DNA from: PALSA-1003 sp963741315
GTDB lineage: Bacteria > Pseudomonadota > Gammaproteobacteria > Burkholderiales > Casimicrobiaceae
Direction of reading: 5' to 3'
NCBI GenBank assembly: GCA_963741315.1
Contig: CAVUHK010000008.1
Coordinates: 868,001-932,000 of the forward strand
DNA: 64,000 bases
The position numbers were made by a program, and so were the translations under genes. The notes beneath the pieces are model-generated. The model did not search any database and had not been told where the DNA came from. It saw nothing but the letters and a program-made list of their open reading frames with translations. Below, one piece after another: positions 63,997 through 64,000 of the stretch (position 1 is its first letter; the number at the start of each line of letters is the position of its first letter).

Positions 63997-64000
63997 CGCA

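Overview
The window is GC-rich, densely coded chromosomal DNA, most probably from a betaproteobacterium of Burkholderiales type. I base this on gene content and order: bamD divergent from rluD-pgeF and phaCAB, lolCD next to recJ, queG divergent from tsaE-amiC, an exosortase H pair, and a beta-proteobacterial proteasome homologue (BPH). I cannot name a genus. I see no tRNA, rRNA, CRISPR array, transposase or prophage gene.

Layout. 1-8.4 kb (minus strand): a secreted carbohydrate-binding V/XII-like protein cut by the window edge, then the polyhydroxyalkanoate (PHA) genes phaB, phaA and phaC, a ZIP metal transporter, pgeF and rluD. 8.4-19.4 kb: bamD, a DinG-type helicase, a secreted unknown, an SDR with an Asn-Gly-His tract, recJ, a phosphoglycerate-mutase-like protein, lolCD, the kinase srkA and a 3-methyladenine glycosylase. 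19.6-27 kb: a peptide/oligopeptide ABC importer with two tandem binding proteins, two permeases and a double-ATPase protein. 27.4-38 kb: a secreted repeat protein, a soluble-adenylyl-cyclase-like regulator, the TldD/TldE protease pair, a GNAT acetyltransferase and a TPR/transglutaminase-like lipoprotein. 38.4-44.6 kb: a TonB-dependent receptor, a small secreted protein and an ExbB-ExbD-ExbD-TonB energising operon. 44.7-46.5 kb: an ECF sigma factor with a likely antagonist, and a DUF-type membrane protein. 46.6-52.3 kb: type II secretion genes gspD, gspE and gspF with an unrecognised gene between gspE and gspF. 52.3-64 kb: queG, tsaE, amiC, xrtH and its partner, an acyl-CoA synthetase, a PilZ-like protein, a MerR regulator with a B12-like domain, hslR, a PaiB-like protein, BPH and gluQ.

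Functional themes are carbon storage (phaCAB), envelope biogenesis (BamD, LolCD, AmiC, T2SS, XrtH), nutrient uptake (ABC peptide importer, TonB module) and nucleic-acid or tRNA maintenance (RecJ, DinG-like, AlkA-like, QueG, GluQ, TsaE, RluD).

The most important caveat concerns sequence quality. Four genes (pgeF, bamD, srkA twice, acyl-CoA synthetase) each continue perfectly in another frame after what looks like one extra base. bamD is essential in related proteobacteria, and every event is in the same direction. I read these as insertion errors in the assembly rather than true pseudogenes. The dppD/F start may hide a sixth. The most interesting biology is the sAC-like two-cyclase-domain regulator, the unknown gene inside the gsp cluster, the MerR protein that has lost the cobalamin-coordinating His, the BPH gene, and the phased 10-bp repeats in front of xrtH.
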